Of a stretch of DNA of 28,837 nt, positions 7,164-14,254 are shown piece by piece. A program made the translations under genes and the position numbers. How positions within the stretch are numbered: position 1 is the stretch's first letter; every line of letters begins with the position of its first letter. The notes beneath the pieces were generated by a model. The model was not told the DNA's origin, did not search any database, and saw only the letters and a program-made list of their open reading frames with translations. The stretch is taken from NCBI GenBank assembly GCA_964555685.1, contig CAZKTO010000034.1, forward strand, positions 1 to 28,837, in the 5' to 3' direction. This stretch comes from CAZKTO01 sp964555685. GTDB taxonomy: Bacteria; Chloroflexota; Dehalococcoidia; SHYB01.

Positions 7164-7211
7164 CAGGTTCGTAACCTGTTTGCGGTTTTGCCATCGTTGC
7201 CCAAATTGGGC
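7164..7211. promoter_or_regulatory. Two short palindromes between fmt and dnaA
   Basis: CAGGTT (7164-7169) and AACCTG (7173-7178) flank CGT. GCCCAA (7199-7204) and TTGGGC (7206-7211) flank a single A. Both are perfect 6-bp inverted repeats just upstream of the predicted dnaA promoter, at a place where initiation genes are often regulated. Neither resembles a DnaA box. Confidence 0.35.
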
Positions 7212-7232
7212 TAATTCGCCCACGAACCTACC

Positions 7233-7262
7233 TTGACCCTCCCCTCGGCGGATTGGTAGTGT
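7233..7262 (+). promoter_or_regulatory. dnaA: Probable dnaA promoter
   Basis: TTGACC (7233-7238), an 18-bp spacer, then TAGTGT (7257-7262). The predicted leader is about 50 bases, ending in GGAGG (7309-7313) before the TTG start at 7321. Confidence 0.45.
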
Positions 7263-7320
7263 TACGCCGGCGTCGCCGCTCGCGCCGCCCTCCCGCATCG
7301 CACCCATCGGAGGTTCCGCC

Positions 7321-8697
7321 TTGGCCTCCTCGTCCGCGTCAGAGCTCTGGACTACTGCGCTTGGCCAGCTTCAACTCGAGGTCACCCGACACACGTTCGA
7401 GACGTGGCTCAAGGACACCACCGGCCTCGACCACGCCGACGGCCGTTTCACCGTCGCCGTGCCCAACACCTTCGTCGCCGAGTACCTGGAGAGGCGCATG
7501 GCCCCCCTCATCGCCAAGACGCTCCGGGGCATCCTGCAGCAGGACGTGGCCATCTCCGTCCAGGTCCATCAGCCGGCCAACGACACCGGCGCCCCAAGCG
7601 GCGTCGATGGCCCTGCCGCACTGCCGGCGCACCCGCGGCCACGTCAGCGCTCCCCGCTCTCCGGTGGCCTCAACCCACGGTACACGTTCGATACGTTCGT
7701 CGTGGGCAAGTCGAACCGCTTCGCCCACGCCGCCGCCATCGCTGTCGCCGACAACCCTGGCGCCGCCTACAACCCCCTGGTCATCCACTCCGGCGTCGGC
7801 CTCGGCAAGACCCACCTCCTCCATGCCATCGGCCATAGCGCCCGGGCCAACGGCCTCACCACGCTGTACGCCAGCGCCGAGCAGTACACCAACGAATTCA
7901 TCACGGCGTTGCGAGAGGGTCGTCTGGAGCCGTTCCGAGAAAAGTACCGAACCCTAGATGTCCTCCTCATCGACGACATCCAGTTCATTGCCGGCAAGGA
8001 GCACTCCCGGGAGAGCTTCTTCCACACCTTCAACGACCTCCACACGGCCAGCAAGCAGATCGTGATCTCCACGGATACCCGCCCGAAGTTTCTCCCCCTC
8101 CTCGACGAGCGTCTGAAGTCGCGCCTAGAGGCTGGGCTCACCGCCGACATCCTGCCCCCGGACCTGGAGACCCGCATGGCCATCCTGGAGAAGAAGGCTT
8201 TGGAGGAGCATGCGGCTTTAGCTCCAGAGGTCGTCGACTTCCTCGCCCGCAAGTTCGTCCGCAACGTACGCGAGTTGGAGGGCGCCCTCAACCGCATCAT
8301 CGCCATGGCGCGCCTCACTGGCCGACCCATCGATCTCCAGCTCGCCAGCCAGGCCGTCGCCGACCTAACCGTCCCCTCGGGGCGCCCGCGCCGCACTCCA
8401 CCTCAGCAGATCCTCACCGCGGCGGCGGCCTACTTCGACCTGTCTCAACAGGACCTCACCGGCAAGAGCCGCAAGAAGGGGATCGCCCTCGCGAGGCAGG
8501 TCGCAGCCTACATTCTCCGTGAGGACACAGACCGATCCCTCGCTGAGATCGGCCACATCCTTGGCGACCGTGGTCACTCAACAGCTCTTCGAGCCCACGA
8601 CAAGGTGGCTGTCGGTGTCAATCTTGACACTGACCTGCGCCGCTACATTGCCGACATCCGCGATCGAATCGACCGCACCAGCCACCAGTCGGCTTAA
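7321..8697 (+). CDS. dnaA: Chromosomal replication initiator DnaA
   Basis: A 458-residue initiator. The start is TTG 7321, with GGAGG seven bases upstream. Domain I (about 1-80: LWTTALGQLQLEVTRHTFET) mediates self-interaction. Domain II is a short Pro-rich linker (about 81-118). The AAA+ domain III starts at LNPRYTFDTFVVGKSN with Walker A GVGLGKTHLLHAIG, Walker B LLIDDIQFIAGKE, sensor DTRPKFLPLLDERLKSRL and the arginine finger region. Domain IV (about 360-458) binds DnaA boxes through a helix-turn-helix. The usual signature GRDH(S/T)T is here DRGHST, lacking the conserved Asp that contacts DNA in E. coli (Asp433). The next gene is obg rather than dnaN, but a likely origin lies directly downstream. 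Confidence 0.96.
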   Translation: MASSSASELWTTALGQLQLEVTRHTFETWLKDTTGLDHADGRFTVAVPNTFVAEYLERRMAPLIAKTLRGILQQDVAISVQVHQPANDTGAPSGVDGPAALPAHPRPRQRSPLSGGLNPRYTFDTFVVGKSNRFAHAAAIAVADNPGAAYNPLVIHSGVGLGKTHLLHAIGHSARANGLTTLYASAEQYTNEFITALREGRLEPFREKYRTLDVLLIDDIQFIAGKEHSRESFFHTFNDLHTASKQIVISTDTRPKFLPLLDERLKSRLEAGLTADILPPDLETRMAILEKKALEEHAALAPEVVDFLARKFVRNVRELEGALNRIIAMARLTGRPIDLQLASQAVADLTVPSGRPRRTPPQQILTAAAAYFDLSQQDLTGKSRKKGIALARQVAAYILREDTDRSLAEIGHILGDRGHSTALRAHDKVAVGVNLDTDLRRYIADIRDRIDRTSHQSA

Positions 8698-8716
8698 CAA
8701 CTCTGTCGCTGCAGGC

Positions 8717-8725
8717 TGTGCATAA
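8717..8725 (-). promoter_or_regulatory. DnaA box, exact consensus
   Basis: The plus strand reads TGTGCATAA, so the minus strand is TTATGCACA, a perfect match to TTATNCACA. It lies 20 bp after the dnaA stop codon. Confidence 0.75.
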
Positions 8726-8756
8726 ACCCAGCCTTGGCGTGCGTAACCCTCAAATG

Positions 8757-8766
8757 TTGTGCACAA
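8757..8766. promoter_or_regulatory. Palindromic near-consensus DnaA box
   Basis: TTGTGCACAA is a perfect palindrome; each strand reads TTGTGCACA, one mismatch (A to G at position 3) from the DnaA box consensus. It is 32 bp from the exact box. Confidence 0.5.
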
Positions 8767-8888
8767 CCCGTAGGCGAAGTGCTCATTAGGGTACCGACCA
8801 TACAACCACATGCTGTCCCACACCGCGCCGCACACCTCACACACAAGAAGAACTCGATCTACCCTCTAGGATATCTCCTACCGTCCGC

Positions 8889-8894
8889 TATAAT
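8889..8894 (+). promoter_or_regulatory. Possible -10 element for obg
   Basis: A consensus TATAAT 68 bp before the obg start. No convincing -35 hexamer is seen at the correct distance, and the AT-rich origin context makes a chance match possible. Confidence 0.35.
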
Positions 8895-8961
8895 GGCAAC
8901 TACCGCACGAGCCTCTTACTACAATTAATCCTCATCTAGAAGAGGATAAAGAGATATCCCC

Positions 8962-10218
8962 TTGCTCGACATCGCTGTTATTACTGTTTACGGTGGCAAT
9001 GGCGGGCCTGGCTCTGTTCATTTCAGACGGGAGAAAGGTATCCCCCGCGGAGGTCCGGATGGAGGCCGGGGTGGGGATGGTGGAAGTGGCATCCTCGTTG
9101 GGCGGCGCGCTGAAACGACACTAGCCGCTCTTGCGGGGCGTCAGGTCTTTACCGCAGAGAGCGGCAGCCCTGGGCGAGGTACGAATTCCGACGGAAGAAA
9201 GGGTAAGGATGTGTTGATCACAGTCCCCTGTGGGACAAAGGTGTGGAAGCTGATAAAGGGGAGAGCAGAGGAAGTTGTTGGAGAGCTTCTTCAAGAGGGT
9301 GAGTGCCTAGTCATTGCTTCCGGGGGAAGGGGAGGCCGGGGCAATGCATCGTTCGCGTCATCGACACAGCAGGCACCCTATATCGCTGAAAGAGGCGAGC
9401 GGGGAGAGACAGGACAGTATCGGCTCGAGTTGAACCTCCTCGCTGATGTTGGAATTGTGGGTAAGCCCAATGCGGGGAAGTCCACGCTCATGAGCGTAGG
9501 AACAGCAGCAAGGCCCAAGATCGCGGCCTATCCATTTACAACAACAGAGCCCGTCCTGGGAGTTGTATCGGTAGGTTGGAAGAGCTTCGTCCTGGCGGAG
9601 ATTCCAGGGCTGCTTCGAGGTGCGCACCGAGGCATCGGTCTTGGGCACGAGTTTCTGCGACATGCGACACGGACCCGCCTCCTTCTGCATCTTGTCGACG
9701 GCTCTGTGGAAGACGTAGGAGGTGCTGTTGAAGAGATCGACCGAGAGCTGGAGGCATATGCTTCGGGGCTGCCAGAGAAGGCCCAGATCATTGTCGTCAA
9801 TAAGGTCGACCTTGAGGAGGTCCGCGCCCGGCAGCGAGAGATCGAGGCGGCGCTTCGGCGGTTCAAGCGGCCGGTGCGGTTCATCTCAGCAGCGGCGAAT
9901 ATCGGCGTTCGGGAGCTCATGGAAGAGGCCGCAGAGTACGTTGTGCAGGCGAGAGCAGAGGCGCCCAGGGCCGTGGCTGTAGCCGCGGCGCCGGCGCCTC
10001 GCCGACGCCGCACGGAGGTGCGCGTCATTGACGGGACGTATGAGGTGATCAACGATCGGGCTGAGCGTTTTGCAGCGGGCAGCGATCTCGGCCAGTGGGC
10101 AGGGCGGGTCCAGCTCAGGCTTCAGCTGGACCGGCTGGGTGTGACGCGGGCTCTGGAGGAGGCTGGGATCAAGGAAGGCGACACGGTGCGGTTTGGGAAG
10201 ATCGAGCTTGTCTGGTAA
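8962..10218 (+). CDS. obg: GTPase Obg (CgtA)
   Basis: A 418-residue GTPase that acts in 50S maturation and stress control. The N-terminal Gly-rich Obg fold (1-157) has FRREKGIPRGGPDGG and GGRGGRGNASFA. The G domain has G1 GKPNAGKS (167-174), G2 PFTTTEPVLGVV, G3 region AEIPGLLRGAH, G4 NKVD (280-283) and G5 SAA (309-311). The C-terminal OCT domain spans about 349-418 (VRVIDGTYEVIND to TVRFGKIELVW). The start is TTG 8962: a stop codon lies five codons upstream and MLDIAVITVYGG aligns with the family start. In G3 the usual Asp of DxPG is Glu (E213). The first third is less GC-rich than neighbouring genes. The end overlaps nadD by 11 bp. Confidence 0.95.
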   Translation: MLDIAVITVYGGNGGPGSVHFRREKGIPRGGPDGGRGGDGGSGILVGRRAETTLAALAGRQVFTAESGSPGRGTNSDGRKGKDVLITVPCGTKVWKLIKGRAEEVVGELLQEGECLVIASGGRGGRGNASFASSTQQAPYIAERGERGETGQYRLELNLLADVGIVGKPNAGKSTLMSVGTAARPKIAAYPFTTTEPVLGVVSVGWKSFVLAEIPGLLRGAHRGIGLGHEFLRHATRTRLLLHLVDGSVEDVGGAVEEIDRELEAYASGLPEKAQIIVVNKVDLEEVRARQREIEAALRRFKRPVRFISAAANIGVRELMEEAAEYVVQARAEAPRAVAVAAAPAPRRRRTEVRVIDGTYEVINDRAERFAAGSDLGQWAGRVQLRLQLDRLGVTRALEEAGIKEGDTVRFGKIELVW

Positions 10219-10825
10219 GATCATACGCCTGGGCGTGATGGGCGGGACCTTCAACCCCGTACACGTGGGCCATCTGATAGTCGCGCAGGACGTGCTCGAT
10301 GCCTTGCGTCTGGAGCGAGTGATCTTCGTCCCCGCGGGCAGGCCGTGGATGAAGGCGGGCCAGGAACTGGTGCCTGCGGAGGACCGGCTGGAGATGGTTG
10401 TCCGCGCCATCGCCGGGGATGAGCGGTTCGGCGCGTCGCGCGTCGATGTCGATAGGAATGGGCCATCATTCGCCATCGATACGGTGTGGGACCTGGAGCG
10501 GGAGCTGGGCAAGGCCGAGGAGACCTTCTTCATCGTGGGGCTGGACGCCCTCGCCCAGCTGCCGCGGTGGCACCGTGTCCAGGAGTTCCTGAAGATCTGG
10601 CGCGTGGCGGCGGTGCCCAGGCCCGGCGCCGACCAGGAGGCCATCGTGGCGAGACTGCGGGCGGAGATGCCCGAGGCCGTGGAGCGGACCTGCTTCGTTG
10701 AGGCGGCGCGCATCGACGTGAGCTCCACGGACATCCGGCGCCGGGTGAAGGAGGGGCGCTCCATCGCCTACCGGGTGCCGGCCGTCGTGGAGGCCTACAT
10801 CGCGGAGCGGGGCCTGTACCGGTAG
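10208..10825 (+). CDS. nadD: Nicotinate-nucleotide adenylyltransferase
   Basis: A 205-residue enzyme that joins ATP and nicotinate mononucleotide to give deamido-NAD in NAD synthesis. The nucleotidyltransferase signature GGTFNPVHVGHL (GxFxxxHxGH) is near the N-terminus, and the second signature SSTDIRRRV is near the C-terminus; DRLEMVVRAI and FFIVGLDAL are also typical. I chose TTG 10208 because GGGAAG (10195-10200) is at the right distance and MSGKIIRLGVMGGTF fits the family. TTG 10193 and ATG 10238 are alternatives. It overlaps the end of obg by 11 bp, so the two are probably translationally coupled, and pyrE follows after 39 bp. Confidence 0.93.
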   Translation: MSGKIIRLGVMGGTFNPVHVGHLIVAQDVLDALRLERVIFVPAGRPWMKAGQELVPAEDRLEMVVRAIAGDERFGASRVDVDRNGPSFAIDTVWDLERELGKAEETFFIVGLDALAQLPRWHRVQEFLKIWRVAAVPRPGADQEAIVARLRAEMPEAVERTCFVEAARIDVSSTDIRRRVKEGRSIAYRVPAVVEAYIAERGLYR

Positions 10826-10864
10826 CCCCGTGGTTCGAGGAGACCGGTGCGGAACGGAGGCGGG

Positions 10865-11428
10865 ATGGACCGCAGCGATCCGAGGCTCGCCAGGCTCAAG
10901 GAGATCGTGGAGCAGAAGGCGGTGGTCCGGGGGGAGTTTACCCTCTCGTCGGGCCAGAAGAGCGCCTACTACTTCGATGGCCGCCGGGTCACCCACGATG
11001 CGGAGGGGATCACCCTCATCGGCGCGCTGGTCAGCGAGGTGCTGGAAGAGGCCGGCATCGAGGCCGTCGGCGGGCCGGCCACGGGCGCGAATCCGATCAT
11101 CACGGCAGTCCAGATCGCGTCCTTCCGCAAGATGCGCGGCATCCCTGGGTTCTACGTCCGTTCCGAGCGGAAGGGCCACGGGACGGAGCGGCTGATCGAG
11201 GGTAACCTGCCGGCGACCCCGGGCGCGCGCGTCGCCATCGTGGACGATACGATGACGACGGGGGGATCGCTCCTGCGGGCCGCCGAGGCGGTCGAGGTGG
11301 CCGGCTGCCGGGTGGCCAAGGTCGTCGTGGTGGTGGACCGGCGGCAGGGCGGCGCCGAGGCCCTGAGGGCCAAGGGCTACGACGTGACAGCTCTCTTCGA
11401 GGCCGACGAGCAGGGGCGCATCATCTAG
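10865..11428 (+). CDS. pyrE: Orotate phosphoribosyltransferase
   Basis: A 187-residue enzyme that converts orotate and PRPP to orotidine 5'-phosphate in pyrimidine synthesis. It has the PRPP-binding motif VAIVDDTMTTGGSLL, the substrate region FTLSSGQKSAYYFDGRR, the loop RSERKGHGTERLIEG that covers the active site, and GGPATGANPII. ATG 10865 is preceded by GGAGG (10856-10860); GTG 10847 is an alternative start six codons upstream. It ends the obg-nadD-pyrE run. Its TAG stop lies in a CTAG that also provides the stop of the convergent oxidoreductase. Confidence 0.93.
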   Translation: MDRSDPRLARLKEIVEQKAVVRGEFTLSSGQKSAYYFDGRRVTHDAEGITLIGALVSEVLEEAGIEAVGGPATGANPIITAVQIASFRKMRGIPGFYVRSERKGHGTERLIEGNLPATPGARVAIVDDTMTTGGSLLRAAEAVEVAGCRVAKVVVVVDRRQGGAEALRAKGYDVTALFEADEQGRII

Positions 11429-12531
11429 GCCCCGAGGCCACCAACCTGCGGGCGCAGGGCGTCGGCGGTGGCCTCGTAGTCCTCAAGGCGCGGCAGGAGG
11501 AGCGGCAGGCTGACCCCGGCTTGGCGGTACTCCTCGATCCGCTCCCGGCAGCGGCGCGCCGGACCCACGACGAAGAGAGCCTCGACCACCGCGTCGGTGA
11601 CGTACCGGGCGGCGGCCTGGGTCCCCTCGCGGGCGGCCACGGCGCGCAGCGGGCCCAGGATGCCGGGGTCGAAGCCGCCGTGTTCGAGGACCAGCTCGCC
11701 GGTGCGCGGCTCGGCGAGGAGCCGGGCGATGCGCTCGCGCTGGCCCGCCCGGACCCGCTCGGGGTCGTCGATAAGGCGGACCGAGAGCATGCAGGCGATC
11801 TCGATGGATGCGGAGTCTCGTCCAGCCTCCCGGGCGCCCCGGCGCACCTCGCCAGCGGCCCAGCGAACGTATCCCGCCGGGACGTAGGTGTTCAGGAGCA
11901 CCCCGTCGGCGATGGCGCCAGCCAGGCGCAGGGCCTTGGGCCCCATGGCGGCGAGGAAGATCGGGAGCCGCTCACTCCCCGGGGGGACCGCCAGGCGCGC
12001 ATCCCTCAGGCGGTCGCGGCCTGTGGAGGCGGAGACGCTCTCGCCAGCGAAGAGGGAGCGCAGGACGGCCACGGCCTCGCGGAGCGCCTGATGGGGCTGG
12101 CCGTAGGGGATGCCCATGCGGCCTTCGATGACGGCGCGCTCGCTGGCGCCGAGGCCCAGGGTAAACCGGCCCCCGCTGACCCGGTCCAGGGTGGCCGCGG
12201 CCATGGCCAGGAGCGCCGGATGGCGCGTGTAGGCGTTGACGACGCCGGCGCCGAGGCCGATGCGCTCCGTGGCTGCGGCGAGATAGCCCAAGAGCGTGAA
12301 GGTCTCCTCGTGGAAGTAGCGCTCGGTGACCCAGAGGCTCTGGAAGCCGGCGTCCTCGGCGATGCGCCCGTACCGCCCGAGCACGGGCCCGCTCTCGATG
12401 CCGTGATAGAGGACGAGGCCGGCGCGGGGCCTGTTCGAGGGCGCCTGCGCCCGCGGGCGACGGGGCTCCGGGGCCGCGTGCCCGTGAGCAGGGCCGTGCT
12501 CGTGGCGGCGCTGGCGATGCTGGTGGGTCAC
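11425..12531 (-). CDS. Luciferase-like (LLM class) flavin/F420-dependent oxidoreductase
   Basis: A 368-residue TIM-barrel protein of the bacterial-luciferase superfamily. Typical segments are YGRIAEDAGFQSLWVTERY, ERIGLGAGVVNAYTRHPALL, TLDRVSGGRFTLGLGASE and LPIFLAAMGPKALRLAG, matching F420-dependent reductases related to methylene-tetrahydromethanopterin reductase. The substrate is not inferable. GTG 12531 is chosen because no later start precedes the domain and it overlaps the stop of a small upstream ORF as GTGA. The resulting first 34 residues are His-, Arg- and Pro-rich (six His among the first 18), unusual for the family; the catalytic domain begins near residue 36. FMN rather than F420 is possible. 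It converges on pyrE with a 4-bp overlap. Confidence 0.85.
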   Translation of the reverse strand: MTHQHRQRRHEHGPAHGHAAPEPRRPRAQAPSNRPRAGLVLYHGIESGPVLGRYGRIAEDAGFQSLWVTERYFHEETFTLLGYLAAATERIGLGAGVVNAYTRHPALLAMAAATLDRVSGGRFTLGLGASERAVIEGRMGIPYGQPHQALREAVAVLRSLFAGESVSASTGRDRLRDARLAVPPGSERLPIFLAAMGPKALRLAGAIADGVLLNTYVPAGYVRWAAGEVRRGAREAGRDSASIEIACMLSVRLIDDPERVRAGQRERIARLLAEPRTGELVLEHGGFDPGILGPLRAVAAREGTQAAARYVTDAVVEALFVVGPARRCRERIEEYRQAGVSLPLLLPRLEDYEATADALRPQVGGLGA

Positions 12532-12677
12532 AGGGGCTGCCTCCCGGCGAGTCCGGTACCGAGATCGTGCCAGAAGCGGCCCCGCGCCTCGCTGCGCAGC
12601 CAGCAGCGATAGACCTCGCGCCCGTCGCGGCTGCGTCGGACCAAGTCCTGCAGTGCCTGCCGCTCCGGCTCCCTCAA
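12528..12677 (-). CDS. Possible small ORF translationally coupled to the LLM oxidoreductase
   Basis: The minus strand is open from about 12713 to the TGA at 12530-12528, which overlaps the next gene's GTG as GTGA. Third codon positions are strongly G/C, as in real genes here. The product is charged (REPERQALQDLVRRSRDG, then EVYRCWLRSEARGRFWHDLG) and matches no family I recognise. There is no ATG or GTG. TTG 12677 gives 49 residues; a CTG just after GGAGGA (about 12691) would add a few more. It may be a short leader-type gene, or merely the 5' region of the oxidoreductase mRNA. Confidence 0.3.
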   Translation of the reverse strand: MREPERQALQDLVRRSRDGREVYRCWLRSEARGRFWHDLGTGLAGRQPL

Positions 12678-12857
12678 CCGGCTCTTGTTCAGCGCTTCCT
12701 CCCAGAACGAGTCTGGGACAAATCATACCTGGTTTTGAACCAGCGTTGAAGAACTGCTATGGAGAGAGGCGAGCCGCAGGCTCGGGGAGCGGCAGTCTGC
12801 ACCGCCCTGGCTTGCGGATCGTAAACGGTTTACAGCTTTGTGCAAGGCTCTGTAGTG
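12678..12857. promoter_or_regulatory. Palindrome-rich gap between the LLM oxidoreductase and the hydroxyacid dehydrogenase
   Basis: Three perfect inverted repeats lie within 135 bp. CCCAGA (12701-12706) and TCTGGG (12712-12717) flank ACGAG. CTGGTT (12729-12734) and AACCAG (12738-12743) flank TTG. GTAAAC (12821-12826) and GTTTAC (12828-12833) flank G. The stretch is AT-richer than its surroundings and lies upstream of the minus-strand oxidoreductase. It may hold that gene's promoter and operators, though I see no convincing -35/-10 pair. No T-run marks a terminator for the gene at 12858. Confidence 0.4.
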
Positions 12858-13889
12858 CTAGTACCCCGCCTTCCGGTCCACCTGGTTGAGCAGCCGGTGT
12901 CCCGCGAGATACTGGAACAGGTTGGACGTGAAGAGGTCGACCACCCGTGCGTCGTACTCGTCGAAGAGGCCGGCGATGTGGGCGCTGATGAGGACGTTGG
13001 GCATCTCCCATAGGGGGCTGTCGGTGGGCAGAGGCTCGTGCCGGAAGACGTCGAGGGCGGCGCCGGCCAGGCGGCCCTGGCGCAGCGCGTCGATGAGGGC
13101 CGCCTCGTCCACCACGTCGCCGCGCGAGACGTTGATGAGGACCGCCCTGGGCCGCATGAGGGCCAGCTCCCGCCGGCCGATCATCCCGGTCGTCTCGGCC
13201 GTGGCCGGGACGCACAGGACCACCACGTCGCTCTCGGAGAGCAGCTGGTCCAGCCGGTCGCGTGGCAAGACCCACTCGGGCGCATCGCCGTCCGGGTCGA
13301 TGGTGCGCTTGGCGGCGAGGAGCTTCATGCCGAAGGCCTGGGCGAGGCCGGCCACCTCGCCGCCCACAGAGCCGAGGCCGACGATGCCCATGGTCTTGCC
13401 CCGGAGCTGGCCCAGGGCGAAGCGGTCCCAGGTGCGCTGGTGCTTGCTTGCGAGCAGCCTCGGCAGGTGCTTGGCCAGGGCCAGGGCGGACATCATGACG
13501 TACTCGGCCACGGCGCGCGCGTTGATCCCCGCCGCGCTGGTGACGACGACGCGTGGGTCCGCCCACACGTCCGTCTCCCGGAGGGCGTCGATGCCGGCCA
13601 TGGGCCACTGGACCCAGCGCAGCCGGGGCGCGCGGGCTCGCAGATCCTGGGGCACACGGCGCGCGGCCAGGACCACCTCGGCCTCGGCCAGGAGCGCGTC
13701 CAGCGTTTGGCGGTGAGCTCTCGGCGGAGGCTTCGCCTGCCCGGGCCGCAGGGCGGAGGGCAGCTCCTTGAGGAGGAGCGCCGCGCCGTCGGCGACGCGC
13801 ACCGTGGGGCCCACGGCGGCGATCCGCTGGAGCAGGTCGTCCGGGAGGCTCGTGAGGACGAGGACGTTGACGGGCGGGCGTCTGGGCAC
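12858..13889 (-). CDS. D-2-hydroxyacid dehydrogenase (NAD-dependent family)
   Basis: A 343-residue protein of the D-isomer 2-hydroxyacid dehydrogenase family. The catalytic domain is split (about 1-125 and 315-343) around a Rossmann domain with GIVGLGSVGGEVAG (glycines near 171-176). The catalytic triad is visible: Arg256 in INVSRGDVVD, Glu285 in VFRHEPLP and His304 in LISAHIAG. The substrate (glyoxylate, hydroxypyruvate, phosphoglycerate or other) is not determinable. GTG 13889 is chosen because GAGGGAG lies eight bases upstream; further in-frame codons reach 13961 but have no ribosome-binding site. It lies downstream of tRNA-Leu on the same strand, possibly on the same transcript. Confidence 0.88.
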   Translation of the reverse strand: MPRRPPVNVLVLTSLPDDLLQRIAAVGPTVRVADGAALLLKELPSALRPGQAKPPPRAHRQTLDALLAEAEVVLAARRVPQDLRARAPRLRWVQWPMAGIDALRETDVWADPRVVVTSAAGINARAVAEYVMMSALALAKHLPRLLASKHQRTWDRFALGQLRGKTMGIVGLGSVGGEVAGLAQAFGMKLLAAKRTIDPDGDAPEWVLPRDRLDQLLSESDVVVLCVPATAETTGMIGRRELALMRPRAVLINVSRGDVVDEAALIDALRQGRLAGAALDVFRHEPLPTDSPLWEMPNVLISAHIAGLFDEYDARVVDLFTSNLFQYLAGHRLLNQVDRKAGY

Positions 13890-13996
13890 TGGGCGCGCTC
13901 CCTCGGAAAGGGCTGGGCGCACTACCGGCAGGCGCGGGCGGCGCGGCAACGAGGGGGCCAAAGAGAGCCGCGAGGCGCCAGGGACGGGCGCGAAGG

Positions 13997-14083
<87 letters not shown>

Positions 14084-14093
14084 GTGGAGCATC

Positions 14094-14122
14094 ATTGTAG
14101 CCCACGCCGAATCCGGAGGCAA
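14094..14122 (-). promoter_or_regulatory. Promoter of tRNA-Leu
   Basis: The minus strand carries TTGCCT (14117-14122), a 17-bp spacer and TACAAT (14094-14099). The -10 is 10 bp before the tRNA 5' end, so processing would remove only a very short leader. Confidence 0.55.
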
Positions 14123-14142
14123 CGAAGGGGGAAGAGGGCCGT

Positions 14143-14172
14143 TTGACGCCCTCGCGCCCATCCTGGTACACT
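14143..14172 (+). promoter_or_regulatory. Promoter of the molybdenum hydroxylase gene
   Basis: TTGACG (14143-14148), an 18-bp spacer, then TACACT (14167-14172). A leader of roughly 75 bases ends in GAGGGGGAA before ATG 14255. It is back-to-back with the tRNA-Leu promoter; together with the tRNA this accounts for the gap 13890-14254. Confidence 0.5.
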
Positions 14173-14254
14173 CCTTCGTCGCCGCCCGGCGGGCCGGCCG
14201 AGGCAGGTTCGCCGTTCGCACGCACGATCTGCGGCAGACGAGGGGGAACGATCC

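Larger units (their letters stand above)
8698..8960. other. oriC: Probable replication origin (oriC) between dnaA and obg
   Basis: The 264-bp non-coding gap is clearly AT-richer than its surroundings. It contains one exact DnaA box (8717-8725), a palindromic near-box (8757-8766) and a weak two-mismatch match at 8738-8746. A low-GC stretch (about 8850-8960) could serve as the unwinding element. A 9-bp inverted repeat, GGATATCTC (8869-8877) and GAGATATCC (8951-8959), brackets it. Only one perfect box is visible, fewer than in many origins, and dnaN is absent, so the assignment rests on position plus the box. Confidence 0.55.

Noticed and set aside
11521..12612. A 363-codon plus-strand frame opposite the LLM oxidoreductase
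   Set aside because: No recognisable domain. The opposite strand encodes a complete luciferase-like barrel.
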